Source: Mycolicibacterium elephantis DSM 44368 | GTDB taxonomy: Bacteria; Actinomycetota; Actinomycetes; Mycobacteriales; Mycobacteriaceae | DNA length: 64,000 bases | Assembly: GCF_004014805.1 (NCBI RefSeq) | Contig: NZ_ATDN01000008.1 | Span: 1-64,000 of the forward strand | Reading direction: 5' to 3' | Part shown: piece by piece, positions 47,975 through 60,212 of the stretch | Position numbering within the stretch: the stretch's first letter is position 1 | Layout: each line of letters starts with the position of its first letter | The notes under the pieces: generated by a model | Told to the model about the DNA's origin: nothing | What the model saw: the letters and a program-made list of their open reading frames with translations, nothing else | Databases searched by the model: none | Made by a program: the position numbers and the translations under genes

Positions 47975-48658
47975 TCAAGCCGTGGGGCGCTTGAGGATGA
48001 AGCCGACCGTGGGCGCGCCACCGAAATCAGAGTGCGGCGGGGTCGCCATCTCCACCTGCCTGCGCGCCTGCTCGACCACGGGTGTGTCGGGGTCGAGCAC
48101 GCGCAGGTAGTTCTCGTGGGCGGCCAGCGAGGCGACGGCGTGGTCCAGAAAGCCGTCGACGGCTTCGCCGTGGGTCATGCCCGGCCCGTTCTCGAACAGC
48201 CAGCGCGGCGGGTTGGAAAGCGAATCGTAGGACTGTGCAACAGCTTTCGCGAACTCGATGTGATCGCGCTGGTTCGGCGCACCAGGCCCCCACTCCGGCC
48301 CGCTGTAGATGGTGACCACAACGTCGGGATTGACCGCGGTGATCGTGTCGACGATCTTTGCGCGCAGTTCCGGGGTGTTGTGGATATCGCTGTCCGGGAA
48401 GTCCCAGAACTGCACGTCCTCGACCCCGACGATGGCCGCGGAGCGCCGCTGCTCGTCCTCGCGCAACGGCCCGGCCCGTTCGGGTGCCATCCCCGCGATG
48501 CCTCGCTCGCCGCGGCAGGCCAGCGCATAGTGGACTTTCTTGCCCTGCGATGTCCACTTGGCGACCGCCGCGCCGATGCCGTACTCGGGATCGTCGGGGT
48601 GGGGCACCAGAACCAGGCAGGTATGCCAATCGGAGGGGAAAGGCTCGACCGCGGACAC
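47975..48658 (-). CDS. PIG-L family deacetylase
   Basis: This 227-residue zinc-dependent N-acetylglucosamine-type deacetylase is of the MshB/Mca superfamily. Metal and catalytic residues are in LVLVPHPDDPEYGIGAAVAKW (HPDD), the REDEQRRSAAIVGV segment, and the second metal His in APNQRDHIEFAKAV. MshB and Mca act on mycothiol and its conjugates, but other PIG-L proteins act on sugar lipids or antibiotics, so the substrate is open. The start is GTG 48658 (SAVEPFPSDW). It is 4 nt downstream of the TetR gene and likely co-transcribed. Confidence 0.87.
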   Translation of the reverse strand: MSAVEPFPSDWHTCLVLVPHPDDPEYGIGAAVAKWTSQGKKVHYALACRGERGIAGMAPERAGPLREDEQRRSAAIVGVEDVQFWDFPDSDIHNTPELRAKIVDTITAVNPDVVVTIYSGPEWGPGAPNQRDHIEFAKAVAQSYDSLSNPPRWLFENGPGMTHGEAVDGFLDHAVASLAAHENYLRVLDPDTPVVEQARRQVEMATPPHSDFGGAPTVGFILKRPTA

Positions 48659-48662
48659 CGCC

Positions 48663-50446
<1,784 letters not shown>

Positions 50447-50447
<1 letters not shown>

Positions 50448-51559
50448 TGCTCGGACCCATCGACGAGTTTCCCGTCCACCAGATCCCGCAGCCGATCGCC
50501 TGGCCGGGGTCCTCGGACCGCAACTTCTACGACCGCTCCTACCTCAACGCCCACGACCGCACCGGCGACATCTTCCTGATCACCGGTATCGGCTACTACC
50601 CCAACCTCGGGGTGAAGGACGCCTTCGTTCTGGTGCGGCGCGCCGACACCCAGACCGCGGTGCACCTGTCCGACGGCATCGACTCCGACCGGCTCAACCA
50701 GCACGTGATGGGCTACCGCGTCGAGGTCGCCGAGCCACTCAACAAGCTGCGGGTGGTACTCGAGGAGACCGAGGGCATCGCCGTCGACCTGACGTGGGAG
50801 GGTCTGTTCCCCGTCGTGCAGGAACAGCGGCACGTGCTGCGCACCGGCACCAGGATCACGCTGGATGCACAGCGGTTCGCCCAGGTCGGCCGGTGGAGCG
50901 GGGTCATCGCGATCGACGGCGAGGAGATCACCGTCGACCCCTCGACGTGGATCGGCACCCGCGACCGCTCGTGGGGCATCCGCCCGATCGGCGAACCCGA
51001 GCCCCCCGGGCGCCCGGCAGACCCCCCGTTCGAGGGCATGTGGTGGCTCTATGTGCCGATGGCGTTCGACGACTTCGGCATCGTGCTGATCATTCAGGAG
51101 GAGCCGTCCGGCTTCCGCAGCCTCAACGACTGCACACGGGTGTGGCGTGACGGCCGGGTCGAACAGCTCGGCTGGCCGCGGGTGAAGATCCACTACACGT
51201 CTGGAACGCGAATTCCCCACGGCGCCACCATCGAAGCCACCACGCCGCAGGGAGATCCGGTCGTGTTCGAGGTCGAGTCGAAGCTGGCCGTGCCCATCCA
51301 CATCGGCGGCGGGTACGGCGGCGATTCGGACTGGCTGCACGGCATGTGGAAGGGCGAGAAGTTCACCGAGCGGCTCACCTACGACATGGCCGACCCGTCG
51401 GTCAACGGCCGCAGCATGTTCGGCGTCATCGACCATGTCGGCCGCGCGGTGTGCACCGAAGGCGGCAAGTCGGCGGAGGGATGGGGGCTGTTCGAGCACG
51501 GCGCGCTGGGCCGCCACGACCCGTCGGGCTTCGCCGACTGGTTCACCGTCGCCCCGTAA
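50447..51559 (+). CDS. Conserved protein, Rv3169-like
   Basis: This is a 370-residue protein without signal peptide or membrane segment. It is rich in beta strands and aromatic residues (DRNFYDRSYLNAHDRTGDIF, DPSTWIGTRDRSWGIRPIGE, FEGMWWLYVPMAFDDFGIVL). The repeated WGIRP and beta-sandwich pattern recall AttH/lipocalin-like DUF7064/7065 proteins, but I am not sure of this. The start is ATG 50447 in a TGATG junction with the kinase gene; the longer frame is a shadow. The Rv3168-Rv3169 pairing is conserved, so the two probably act together. Function is unknown. Confidence 0.8.
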
Positions 51560-51567
51560 ACACCTCG

Positions 51568-51624
51568 CGAAATAGCATTCCGGGTCGTAAAACCGGCGCC
51601 TGAGCAGCCTGGAATGCTATTTCG
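51568..51624. terminator. Perfect 14-bp stem-loop between convergent genes
   Basis: CGAAATAGCATTCC (51568-51581) pairs with GGAATGCTATTTCG (51611-51624). It stands between the stops of the Rv3169-like gene and the flavin monooxygenase. Confidence 0.8.
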
Positions 51625-51646
51625 GCGCCCAGGCGATGACGCCTGC

Positions 51647-53161
<1,515 letters not shown>

Positions 53162-53200
53162 CGCAACCTCCCTTGGTCCTGCTGAGTACCACGATATGTG

Positions 53201-54184
53201 TCAGCACCCCAGCGCGTCGACGATCTCGGCCAACGCCGAGGTCGCGATGGGTCCCGGCTGGTAGAGGCAGACGCGATCCGATGCGCCGTCCACGCGGTCG
53301 CGGATGTGCGCGGCGATCTGCGCCGGGCTGCCACAGGCGACGATGGTGTGCAGCATCTCGTCGTCGATCAGCGCCCCCATCTCCTGCCACCGGCCCTGCT
53401 TGGACAGCGCGTTGAGCTCCGGCTGCAACTCGCCCCAGCCGTGCGTCTCCAGTACCGGGCGGTACGCCGGGGTGGATCCGTAGAACGCCAGCAGCCGACG
53501 CGCCGCCGCGTGGTCGTCGCCGCCCACCGACACGATGATCTCCGGGACGACGGCGAAGTCCTCTGCGCGGCGCCCGGCCGCCGCCAGCCCGTCACGCACC
53601 GCAGGCATGGTCACCTCGTGCAGGAAGCGCTTCGAGCCGAACGGCATCACCAGCAGGCCGTCGGCGACCTCGGCGGTGGCCCGGGTCAACCGCGGGCCCA
53701 GCGCGCCCAGATAGATCGGCGGCGGGCCGTACGGGTTGGGACCCGGGTCGAAGGTCGGCGTCATCAGGGTGTGCCGGTAGAACTCCCCGCGAAAGTCCAG
53801 TCGGCCGCCGGTGCTCCAGGCGGCGAACACCGCCCGCAGCGCCCCGACCATCTCCTTCATCCGCGCCACCGGCCGGTCGAAGGCGGCGCCGTAGCGTTTC
53901 TCGACCTGGGCCCGCACCTGGGTGCCCAGGCCGAGGATGAAGCGGCCCTGTGCCAGCAGCTGCATGTCGTTGGCCTGGTGGGCGAGCTGAATGGGGTTGC
54001 GCGGGAACGCGATCGCCACGTTGGTCATCAGGTCCAGACCGGGCACCGTGGACGCCAGCGTCAACGGCGCGAACACGTCGTGTGGCCCCTCGAACGTGAA
54101 GACACCGCTGGCTCCGGCCTCCCGCAGGGCCGTGGCCCGCTCGATTGCATCTGTTGGGCCGAACAGCGCTGTCATGACCTTCAC
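53201..54184 (-). CDS. LLM-class F420-dependent oxidoreductase
   Basis: This is a protein of about 327 residues with the luciferase-like TIM barrel. It has TNVAIAFPRNPIQLAHQAND, GRFILGLGTQVRAQVEKRYG and PPPIYLGALGPRLTRATAEVADG, which are typical of actinobacterial F420-dependent TIGR03617-type enzymes. The substrate is unknown. The start is GTG 54184 or ATG 54175. The divergent aofH begins only 19 nt away, so both transcripts are probably leaderless. Confidence 0.88.
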   Translation of the reverse strand: MKVMTALFGPTDAIERATALREAGASGVFTFEGPHDVFAPLTLASTVPGLDLMTNVAIAFPRNPIQLAHQANDMQLLAQGRFILGLGTQVRAQVEKRYGAAFDRPVARMKEMVGALRAVFAAWSTGGRLDFRGEFYRHTLMTPTFDPGPNPYGPPPIYLGALGPRLTRATAEVADGLLVMPFGSKRFLHEVTMPAVRDGLAAAGRRAEDFAVVPEIIVSVGGDDHAAARRLLAFYGSTPAYRPVLETHGWGELQPELNALSKQGRWQEMGALIDDEMLHTIVACGSPAQIAAHIRDRVDGASDRVCLYQPGPIATSALAEIVDALGC

Positions 54185-54203
54185 GGCGTGAGAGCCTAAT
54201 CGG

Positions 54204-55568
54204 GTGACTATGCCTGCCCTGCCCGCCGCGGCCGATGTGGTGGTCGTCGGCGCCGGGTTCGCGGGCCTGACCGCGGCCCGCGAGCTCACGCGACTCGGTC
54301 ACGACGTGCTGGTTCTGGAGGGCCGCGACCGCGTCGGGGGGCGGTCGATGACCGCGACGATCGCCGGTGTCCCCGTGGATCTCGGTGCGACGTTCGTCGG
54401 CCCGACCCAGGACGCCGTCGTCGCACTCGCCAGAGAACTCGGCTGCCCGACCGAGCCGACGTACGTGCGCGGCAAGAACCTGATCCACTGGCGCGGCCGG
54501 GTGCGGTCGTACCGCAGCACGATCCCGCGGCTGTCGATCATCGAGCTGCTCGACGTGTCCCGCATCCACTGGCGGTTCGACCGCGTCTGCCGCCGGGTGC
54601 CGGTCGAGGAACCGTGGGCCTCGCCCATCGCCGACATCCTGGACTCCAAGACCCTCGACGAGTGGCTGCGCTACGTCCATGCGAGCGCGTCCACCCGGGA
54701 TCTGATGGCGATCATGTCGCGGGTGACGTGGGGCGCCGAACCCGACGAGGTCTCGATGTTGCACGCCGTGCGCTACGTCAAGGCCGCCGGCGGCATCGGT
54801 CGCATGCTCGACGTCGAGGGCGGCGCCCAGCAGGACCGCTTCCCGGGCGGCACCCAGCAGATCGCGCTGCGGATGGCCGACGAACTGGGTTCGCGGGTGG
54901 TGCTGAACGCCGTGGTGCGGCGCGTCGAGCGTCACCGCGACGGCACGCTGACCGTGGGCTCCGACCGCAGTGACGTCACGGCGAAAGCGGTCGTGGTGGC
55001 GGTCCCGCCCGCGCACCGAGCCGGCATCGAGTTCCTCCCCGAGCTCCCGCCCGAGCAGGAGAAGCTGGTGAACCATTGGCCCCAAGGCAATCTCAGCAAG
55101 GCCTATGTGGCCTACGAAACGCCGTTCTGGCGGGCCGACGGTTGCTCGGGTGAGGCGCTGTCCGACGAAGGCCCGGTCTTCATCACGTTCGACGTGAGCC
55201 CGAGCGACGACGGCCCGGGAATCCTGTTGGGGTTCACCGATGCCCGATCGTTTGACGCGCTGCCGGCCGCGCAACGCCGAGAGCGCGCGGTGGCCGGATT
55301 CACGAGGTTGTTCGGCGACGCGGCGGCCAACCCGATCGATTACCTCGATCACCGTTGGAGCGCAGAGGAATTCGCTCCCGGCGGGCCAACGGCGGCGGTG
55401 CCGACCGGGTCATGGACGACGTACGGCCCGTGGCTGCGCAAGCCGGTCGACAACATCTTCTGGGCGGGCACCGAGACGGCCGACGAGTGGACCGGGTTCC
55501 TGGACGGGGCGGTGCGATCGGGTCAGCGCGCCGCAGAGGAGGTGCACCGCACGCTGACGGCGGCCTAG
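54204..55568 (+). CDS. aofH: Flavin monoamine oxidase (AofH, Rv3170)
   Basis: This 454-residue FAD amine oxidase has the N-terminal [51 protein letters not shown] and [17 protein letters not shown]. The C-terminal [29 protein letters not shown] binds the flavin. The GTETADEW version lacks the Cys that covalently binds FAD in mammalian MAO, so the flavin is probably non-covalent. It oxidises amines to imines with O2. The start is GTG 54204, or ATG 54210. Its TAG stop overlaps the stop of the convergent hydrolase gene within one CTAG. Confidence 0.9.
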   Translation: MTMPALPAAADVVVVGAGFAGLTAARELTRLGHDVLVLEGRDRVGGRSMTATIAGVPVDLGATFVGPTQDAVVALARELGCPTEPTYVRGKNLIHWRGRVRSYRSTIPRLSIIELLDVSRIHWRFDRVCRRVPVEEPWASPIADILDSKTLDEWLRYVHASASTRDLMAIMSRVTWGAEPDEVSMLHAVRYVKAAGGIGRMLDVEGGAQQDRFPGGTQQIALRMADELGSRVVLNAVVRRVERHRDGTLTVGSDRSDVTAKAVVVAVPPAHRAGIEFLPELPPEQEKLVNHWPQGNLSKAYVAYETPFWRADGCSGEALSDEGPVFITFDVSPSDDGPGILLGFTDARSFDALPAAQRRERAVAGFTRLFGDAAANPIDYLDHRWSAEEFAPGGPTAAVPTGSWTTYGPWLRKPVDNIFWAGTETADEWTGFLDGAVRSGQRAAEEVHRTLTAA

Positions 55569-56560
55569 GAGGTGGCCCGGCGGGCCGGGCGGACCGACTC
55601 AGCCCGGCGGGCCGGGCGGACCGACTCAGCCAGCAGGCGCAGGTGTTTGTTGACCTCGTCGGGGCGTTCGAGGATCGCGCAGTGCCCGCCGGCCAGCTCG
55701 ACGTAGTCGGCGAGGTTGGGCACCTCGTTGGCGATGCGACGAGCCGACGTGACCGGCAGCAGCCGATCCTTCTCGCTGCCGATCACCAGCGTCGGCACGA
55801 CGAGGTTGTTGAGCCCGATGTGCTGCGGTCCCAGGTGGTCGACGAGCGTGCGCGCCCAGCCGCCGCGTCCGGCGGGAGGCGTGGAGGCGAACAGCTCGTG
55901 CACGAACGCCGCAATCGCGGGGTCGGCATCGCGGCCGACCGCCAGCATCGACAGGAAACGCTGGTTCGCGCCGTAGATGGCGCGCGGCACCGGCGTCGCG
56001 CCGAACGTCTTGAGCAGCGTTCCCGCCGCGCGCACCCGCGCACCCGCCAACGGCGGGGGCACCGGAAGGAGCTGCACGTCACGCAGCAGGTCACCGGTGG
56101 TGGTGTTGATGAGCGCGACGGCGGCGGCGCGGTCGGGTACCCGGTCGGGGTGGCGCTCGGCCCACGAGGTGATCGCGATGCCACCCATCGAGTGGCCCGC
56201 GACGACCGCACGTTCGCCGTCAGACACCGTGGCCTCGAGCACCGCGTCGAGGTCGGCCGCCAAGTGGTCGAGGCTGTAGCCGTCGCGGCGCGGCGGAACT
56301 CCGCTGCGGCCGTGGCCGCGGTGGTCGTAGGCGATCACCCGGTAGTCGCGGGACAGGTCGGTGATCTGGTGTGCCCATACGCGGATGGCGCAGGTGATGC
56401 CGTGCGCGAGCACGATCGGGTGTCCGTCGTCGGGACCGAAGACCTCGGCGTGCAGTCGGGTGCCGTCCGCCGATCGCACGTCCACGGGCCGACCCGACGG
56501 CAGTTCCTGGACGGGGGCGAAGGCCGGAACCCGCCTGCCGGCGGTTTGACCACGTCTCAT
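55565..56560 (-). CDS. Alpha/beta hydrolase (haloperoxidase-like, Rv3171c position)
   Basis: This is a protein of about 331 residues. The oxyanion strand is [18 protein letters not shown]. The nucleophile elbow is [12 protein letters not shown]. The acid is in [13 protein letters not shown] and the His in [16 protein letters not shown], so the triad is complete. Non-heme haloperoxidases are esterases of this fold, and real activity is unknown. The C-terminal tail repeats AESVRPARR twice because of a 27-bp tandem duplication at 55575-55628. The start is ATG 56560. A TTG at 56584 in frame is possible. The operator-like palindrome at 56593 lies upstream. Confidence 0.87.
   Translation of the reverse strand: MRRGQTAGRRVPAFAPVQELPSGRPVDVRSADGTRLHAEVFGPDDGHPIVLAHGITCAIRVWAHQITDLSRDYRVIAYDHRGHGRSGVPPRRDGYSLDHLAADLDAVLEATVSDGERAVVAGHSMGGIAITSWAERHPDRVPDRAAAVALINTTTGDLLRDVQLLPVPPPLAGARVRAAGTLLKTFGATPVPRAIYGANQRFLSMLAVGRDADPAIAAFVHELFASTPPAGRGGWARTLVDHLGPQHIGLNNLVVPTLVIGSEKDRLLPVTSARRIANEVPNLADYVELAGGHCAILERPDEVNKHLRLLAESVRPARRAESVRPARRATS
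55575..55628. repeat. Two tandem 27-bp repeats in the hydrolase C-terminus
   Basis: Two identical 27-bp units (55575-55601 and 55602-55628) lie directly before the stop codon. They add nine residues per copy without shifting the frame. This looks like a recent slippage or unequal-crossover event that could vary among strains. Confidence 0.85.
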
Positions 56561-56592
56561 CAGCTCTCCGATCGGACTGGGCAACGTTGCCG

Positions 56593-56606
56593 CATAAGTT
56601 AGCTTA
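56593..56606 (-). promoter_or_regulatory. AT-rich palindrome upstream of the hydrolase gene
   Basis: ATAAG-TTAG-CTTAT is a 5-bp inverted repeat that stands out in GC-rich DNA. It also provides a -10-like TAACTT on the minus strand. It is probably the promoter core with an overlapping repressor site. No regulator is adjacent. Confidence 0.45.
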
Positions 56607-56685
56607 TCTTCCCGTCCCGCCCGCCGGGGCCACCGGCACGCCCGACGGACGGCGCCGCGGCTGGCGAGGTGGACGACGAGGTTAA

Positions 56686-57666
56686 ATGGGCGCCATGCGC
56701 GCGATACAGATAGCCAGCCTGGACGGGCCGCAGGCCGCCAAGCTCGTCGAGGTCGACGAGCCGGACGGCAAGGACGCCGTCGTCATCGACGTGTACGCGG
56801 CCGGCGTCGCGTTTCCCGACGTGCTGCAGTCCCGCGGGCTCTATCAGTACAAGCCGGACCTGCCCTACACCCCGGGCGGTGAGGTCGCGGGCGTCGTGCG
56901 CAGCGCCCCCGCCGACGCCCACGTGGCGGCCGGTGACCGGGTCGCCGGGCTGACCATGGTCTGCGGCGCGATGGCCGAAGTCGTCGCCCTGCCGGCCGAG
57001 CGGGTTTTCAAGCTGCCCGACAATGTGTCGTTCGAGGCCGGCGCCGGCCTGCTGTTCAACGACCTGACCATGCACCACGGCCTTCGGACGCGGGGCCGGC
57101 TCGCCGAGGGCGAGACGGTGCTGGTGCACGGGGCGGCCGGCGGCATCGGCACCTCGACGCTGCGGCTGGCACCGGCGTGGGGCGCCTCGCGGGTGATCGC
57201 GGTGGTCAGCACCGAGGACAAGATCGAGGTGGCCAGGGCGGCCGGGGCGACCGATGTGGTGCTCGCCGAGGGGTTCAAGGACGCGGCCAAGGAGCTGACG
57301 GGCGGACGCGGTGTGGACATCGTCGTCGACCCGGTCGGCGGTGACCGGTTCACCGACTCGCTGCGCTCGCTGGCTCCCGGCGGGCGGCTACTGGTCATCG
57401 GGTTCACCGGCGGGGAGATTCCGACCGTGAAGGTGAACCGGCTGCTGCTCAACAACCTCGATGTGGTCGGAGTCGGTTGGGGCGCATGGACTTTCACCCA
57501 CCCCAACTACCTCGTCGAACAGTGGGCCGAGCTCGAACCGTTGCTGGCGTCCGGCCGGGTGCCTGCCCCCGAACCGGTGGTGTATCCGTTTGAGCGCGCC
57601 GCGGAGGCGATCGCGGCGCTGGAGGACCGATCAGCCAAGGGCAAGGTCGTCGTGAAGGTGCGCTGA
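56686..57666 (+). CDS. NADPH:quinone oxidoreductase, MDR family
   Basis: This 326-residue zinc-free medium-chain dehydrogenase/reductase has the GroES-like domain in VDVYAAGVAFPDVLQSRGLYQ type sequence (VIDVYAAGVAFPDVLQSRGL). YTPGGEVAGVV follows. The NADPH-binding Rossmann motif is VLVHGAAGGIGTSTLRLA. Catalytic and structural zinc ligands are missing, as in quinone oxidoreductases. The start is ATG 56686, with GAGG 4 nt upstream; ATG 56695 is an alternative. It is bounded downstream by a stem-loop. Confidence 0.9.
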   Translation: MGAMRAIQIASLDGPQAAKLVEVDEPDGKDAVVIDVYAAGVAFPDVLQSRGLYQYKPDLPYTPGGEVAGVVRSAPADAHVAAGDRVAGLTMVCGAMAEVVALPAERVFKLPDNVSFEAGAGLLFNDLTMHHGLRTRGRLAEGETVLVHGAAGGIGTSTLRLAPAWGASRVIAVVSTEDKIEVARAAGATDVVLAEGFKDAAKELTGGRGVDIVVDPVGGDRFTDSLRSLAPGGRLLVIGFTGGEIPTVKVNRLLLNNLDVVGVGWGAWTFTHPNYLVEQWAELEPLLASGRVPAPEPVVYPFERAAEAIAALEDRSAKGKVVVKVR

Positions 57667-57699
57667 CCCGCGGTCCTTCGCGCGACACTTCCGCCGAAA

Positions 57700-57745
57700 C
57701 TGCGCACAGATCGCCGGATTCGCCGAAAACGCGATCTGTGCGCAG
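57700..57745. terminator. Perfect 15-bp stem-loop between convergent genes
   Basis: CTGCGCACAGATCGC (57700-57714) pairs with GCGATCTGTGCGCAG (57731-57745), between the stops of the quinone reductase and mbtM. Confidence 0.8.
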
Positions 57746-57767
57746 GCTCGGCGAACCCAGCGCAGGC

Positions 57768-59297
57768 TCAGTCGCCGCGCTTGGCCGCGACCTCGCGTTT
57801 GACCTCCAGGCGGCGCAGCTTGCCCGACGTCGTCCTCGGCAGCGTGCCGGGTCGGACGAAGGTCACGTCGGACGGGACGATGCCGCAGTCGGACGCGACG
57901 CGTTTGACGACCTCGGTGCGGGCGTGGGCCTCATCGGGGCCCCGGAACTCCGCGACGATCACCACCCCGGGACGCACGGAGCGTTCGCCGACACCGACGG
58001 CGACGACGGCGCCCTCACGCACCCCGGGCACTGTCGCGGCCACCTGCTCGACTTCGGCGGGAAAGACGTTCCGGCCTGCGACGGTGATCAGTTCCTTGGC
58101 GCGCCCGCACACCACCAGGCCGCCGTCGACCAGGTAGCCCAGATCGCCTGTGGCGAACCATTCGTCGGCGCCCAGCGGTTCCCCGCCGCGATAGCCCGTC
58201 ATCATCGACGTGCCGCGAATCATGACCTCGCCGGCGTCGGACCCGTCTTCGGCCGGCTCGATGCGCACCGACATGCCTCCGATCGGCTCGCCGAGCACCG
58301 CGTGACCGGCGTCGTCGACGATCAGGCCCCGGCCGGGTTCGGGAACCGTTACCGCACAGGTGGCTTCGGCCAGCCCGTACGACGGGGCCAGCGCGCCGGC
58401 GTCGAATCCGAAACCGGCCATCTCGTCGGCGAACCGCGCGGTGAGACCGCAGTCGACGGGTTCGCCGCCGTTCAGCGCGAAACGCACGCTGCTCAGGTCC
58501 ACGTCGGTGACGCGCCGCGAATATTTCCCGATCAGCCCGTAGGCCATGTTCGGGGCCGCGGTGATGGTGGCCCGGCTTTCGGTGAGCCAGCTCAACCACC
58601 GAAACGGCGAAGCCTGGAACGCCGCGGTCGGCGCCTGCCACACGTCGGTGCCGGCGAGCGCGCCGGCGAGCAGGAAGCTCAATCCCATGTCGTGGTACAG
58701 CGGCAACCAGGAACAGCCGACGTCGGCCGGCGTCACACCGATGCGGGCATTCAGACCGCTGAGGTTGGCCAGCACCGCCTCCGGCGACAGCTGCACTGTC
58801 CGCGGGGTGCCCGTCGACCCGGCGGTGCCCTGCAGGACGGCCACCGGCGCCGGATCATCCGGTGGGACGAACGTCGTCGAACGCTGCACGGGTGCAACGG
58901 AGCCGAGGTCCTTGATGACCAGCGGCCCGTCGGCGGCGGACAACCGTTCGAGGTGGGCGCCGTGGCTGAGGACGTGGCTGATGCCCATGCCGGCAAACCG
59001 GGTCAGGGTCCGCTGCGCCCACTGGTCCGCGTCGGCCCCACGTACCGGACCGGGGCCGATCGAGACCGCGGCGCCGGCCTGAAACGCGCCCAGGATCGCC
59101 GCGACCAGCTCGACGGTGGGTTCCCCGGTCAGCCCCAGCGCGCTGATGTCGTCGTTGCGCAGCCACTCGGCGATGTTCTCCGCGCGCGCATGCACTTCCG
59201 GCCACGGGTGGCGAGCCCACTGCCCGTCGTCCAGCACGGCCAGAAAGTTGTCGCTGCTCGACAGTCGCTCGGCAAGCGCCGCTGCCAACGATTTCAT
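57768..59297 (-). CDS. mbtM: Long-chain fatty acyl-AMP ligase/ACP ligase MbtM (FadD33)
   Basis: This 509-residue adenylate-forming enzyme agrees segment by segment with the MbtM sequence I recall. Examples are [64 protein letters not shown] and [19 protein letters not shown]. The ATP loop is [13 protein letters not shown] (about residues 155-167). The adenylation lysine is K493 in RTTSGKLRR. MbtM activates a long acyl chain for transfer to the carrier protein MbtL, on the way to the lipid arm of mycobactin. In M. tuberculosis mbtL, mbtN and mbtK are its neighbours; here none is, and no IdeR-type iron box is visible in the 214 nt upstream. The link with iron is therefore by homology only. Confidence 0.87.
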   Translation of the reverse strand: MKSLAAALAERLSSSDNFLAVLDDGQWARHPWPEVHARAENIAEWLRNDDISALGLTGEPTVELVAAILGAFQAGAAVSIGPGPVRGADADQWAQRTLTRFAGMGISHVLSHGAHLERLSAADGPLVIKDLGSVAPVQRSTTFVPPDDPAPVAVLQGTAGSTGTPRTVQLSPEAVLANLSGLNARIGVTPADVGCSWLPLYHDMGLSFLLAGALAGTDVWQAPTAAFQASPFRWLSWLTESRATITAAPNMAYGLIGKYSRRVTDVDLSSVRFALNGGEPVDCGLTARFADEMAGFGFDAGALAPSYGLAEATCAVTVPEPGRGLIVDDAGHAVLGEPIGGMSVRIEPAEDGSDAGEVMIRGTSMMTGYRGGEPLGADEWFATGDLGYLVDGGLVVCGRAKELITVAGRNVFPAEVEQVAATVPGVREGAVVAVGVGERSVRPGVVIVAEFRGPDEAHARTEVVKRVASDCGIVPSDVTFVRPGTLPRTTSGKLRRLEVKREVAAKRGD

Positions 59298-59511
59298 CGC
59301 ACCCTCGTACGTCTGATCCAGGAACCGGCAACCTCGACGCGGTTCGCTTCCGCCAAGTTAATCGATCGGGGTTCGCTGTGGACGGCTACGTCGGTGTGCC
59401 GGCTGGTCGGGACCGGTGCGCGATCATTCGCGCACGAGTCCTCGGCGACCGACGGTAGTTTTAGCCGTGCGCCGCGACGGCGGACGTGTGGGCGAGCGGT
59501 ATGGAGGTTGT

Positions 59512-60186
59512 GTGAAAGCCGTTCTGAGGATGCTGGTATTCGGCGTTGTCGAGATCGTGGTGTTCGGCCTGGTGCTGTTCGGCCTCGCAGGAACGTTCGA
59601 CTACTGGCAGGCGTGGGCTTTCCTGGCGGTGTTCGCCCTCTCGACGTGGCTGCCCAGCATGTACCTGCTGCGGACGAATCCGCAAGCGCTGCAACGGCGC
59701 AAACGTGCCGGGCCGGTGGCCGAGACCCGCACCGTGCAGAAGCTGCTCATCGCCGGCTGGTACGCGTCGCTGGCGGCGATGGTCCTCGTGAGCACCCTCG
59801 ACCATCGGTTCGGTTGGTCCTCGGTCCCGGCGGCGGTCAGCGTGGCCGGTGACGTCCTGGTGGCGATCGGGCTGGGGGTGACCAGCCTGGTGGTGATTCA
59901 GAACAGTTTCGCGGCGTCCACGGTTCAGGTGGAGTCGGATCAGAAGCTCGTCGAGACCGGTCTGTACGGGCTGGTGCGCCACCCGATGTACACCGGCAAC
60001 GTGATCACGATCCTCGGCTTCCCGCTCGCGCTCGGCTCCTACTGGGGGCTGCTCGCCGTCATCCCCGGCGTGACAGCGCTCGTCCTGCGGATCCAGGACG
60101 AGGAGAAGCTGCTCCGCGAGGAGCTGGACGGCTACCGCGAATACGCGCAGAAGGCGCGCTATCGCCTGGTGCCGCTCTTGTGGTGA
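59512..60186 (+). CDS. Isoprenylcysteine carboxyl methyltransferase-like membrane protein
   Basis: This 224-residue integral membrane protein has five or more transmembrane segments. The C-terminal SAM-binding signature is LVETGLYGLVRHPMYTGNVI and then LRIQDEEKLLREELDGYREY. These are the RHPxY and E-E motifs of the ICMT/PEMT family. In bacteria such proteins methylate small lipids or isoprenoids, and the substrate here is unknown. The start is GTG 59512 with GGAGG 4 nt upstream. It is divergent from mbtM by 214 nt, in which I see no gene. It is convergent with the NRPS gene, separated by 26 nt. Confidence 0.85.
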   Translation: MKAVLRMLVFGVVEIVVFGLVLFGLAGTFDYWQAWAFLAVFALSTWLPSMYLLRTNPQALQRRKRAGPVAETRTVQKLLIAGWYASLAAMVLVSTLDHRFGWSSVPAAVSVAGDVLVAIGLGVTSLVVIQNSFAASTVQVESDQKLVETGLYGLVRHPMYTGNVITILGFPLALGSYWGLLAVIPGVTALVLRIQDEEKLLREELDGYREYAQKARYRLVPLLW

Positions 60187-60212
60187 TCGCGGATACGGTG
60201 GCGCGCCGGCGG

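Noticed and set aside
59298..59511. Search for an IdeR iron box upstream of mbtM
   Set aside because: No sequence close to TTAGGTTAGGCTAACCTAA was found. A partial TTAATCGATC-like stretch is not convincing.
57738..59852. 704-codon open frame on the plus strand
   Set aside because: It is antisense to mbtM, which has clear adenylate-forming motifs. The translation is a low-complexity Arg/Gly/Asp shadow.
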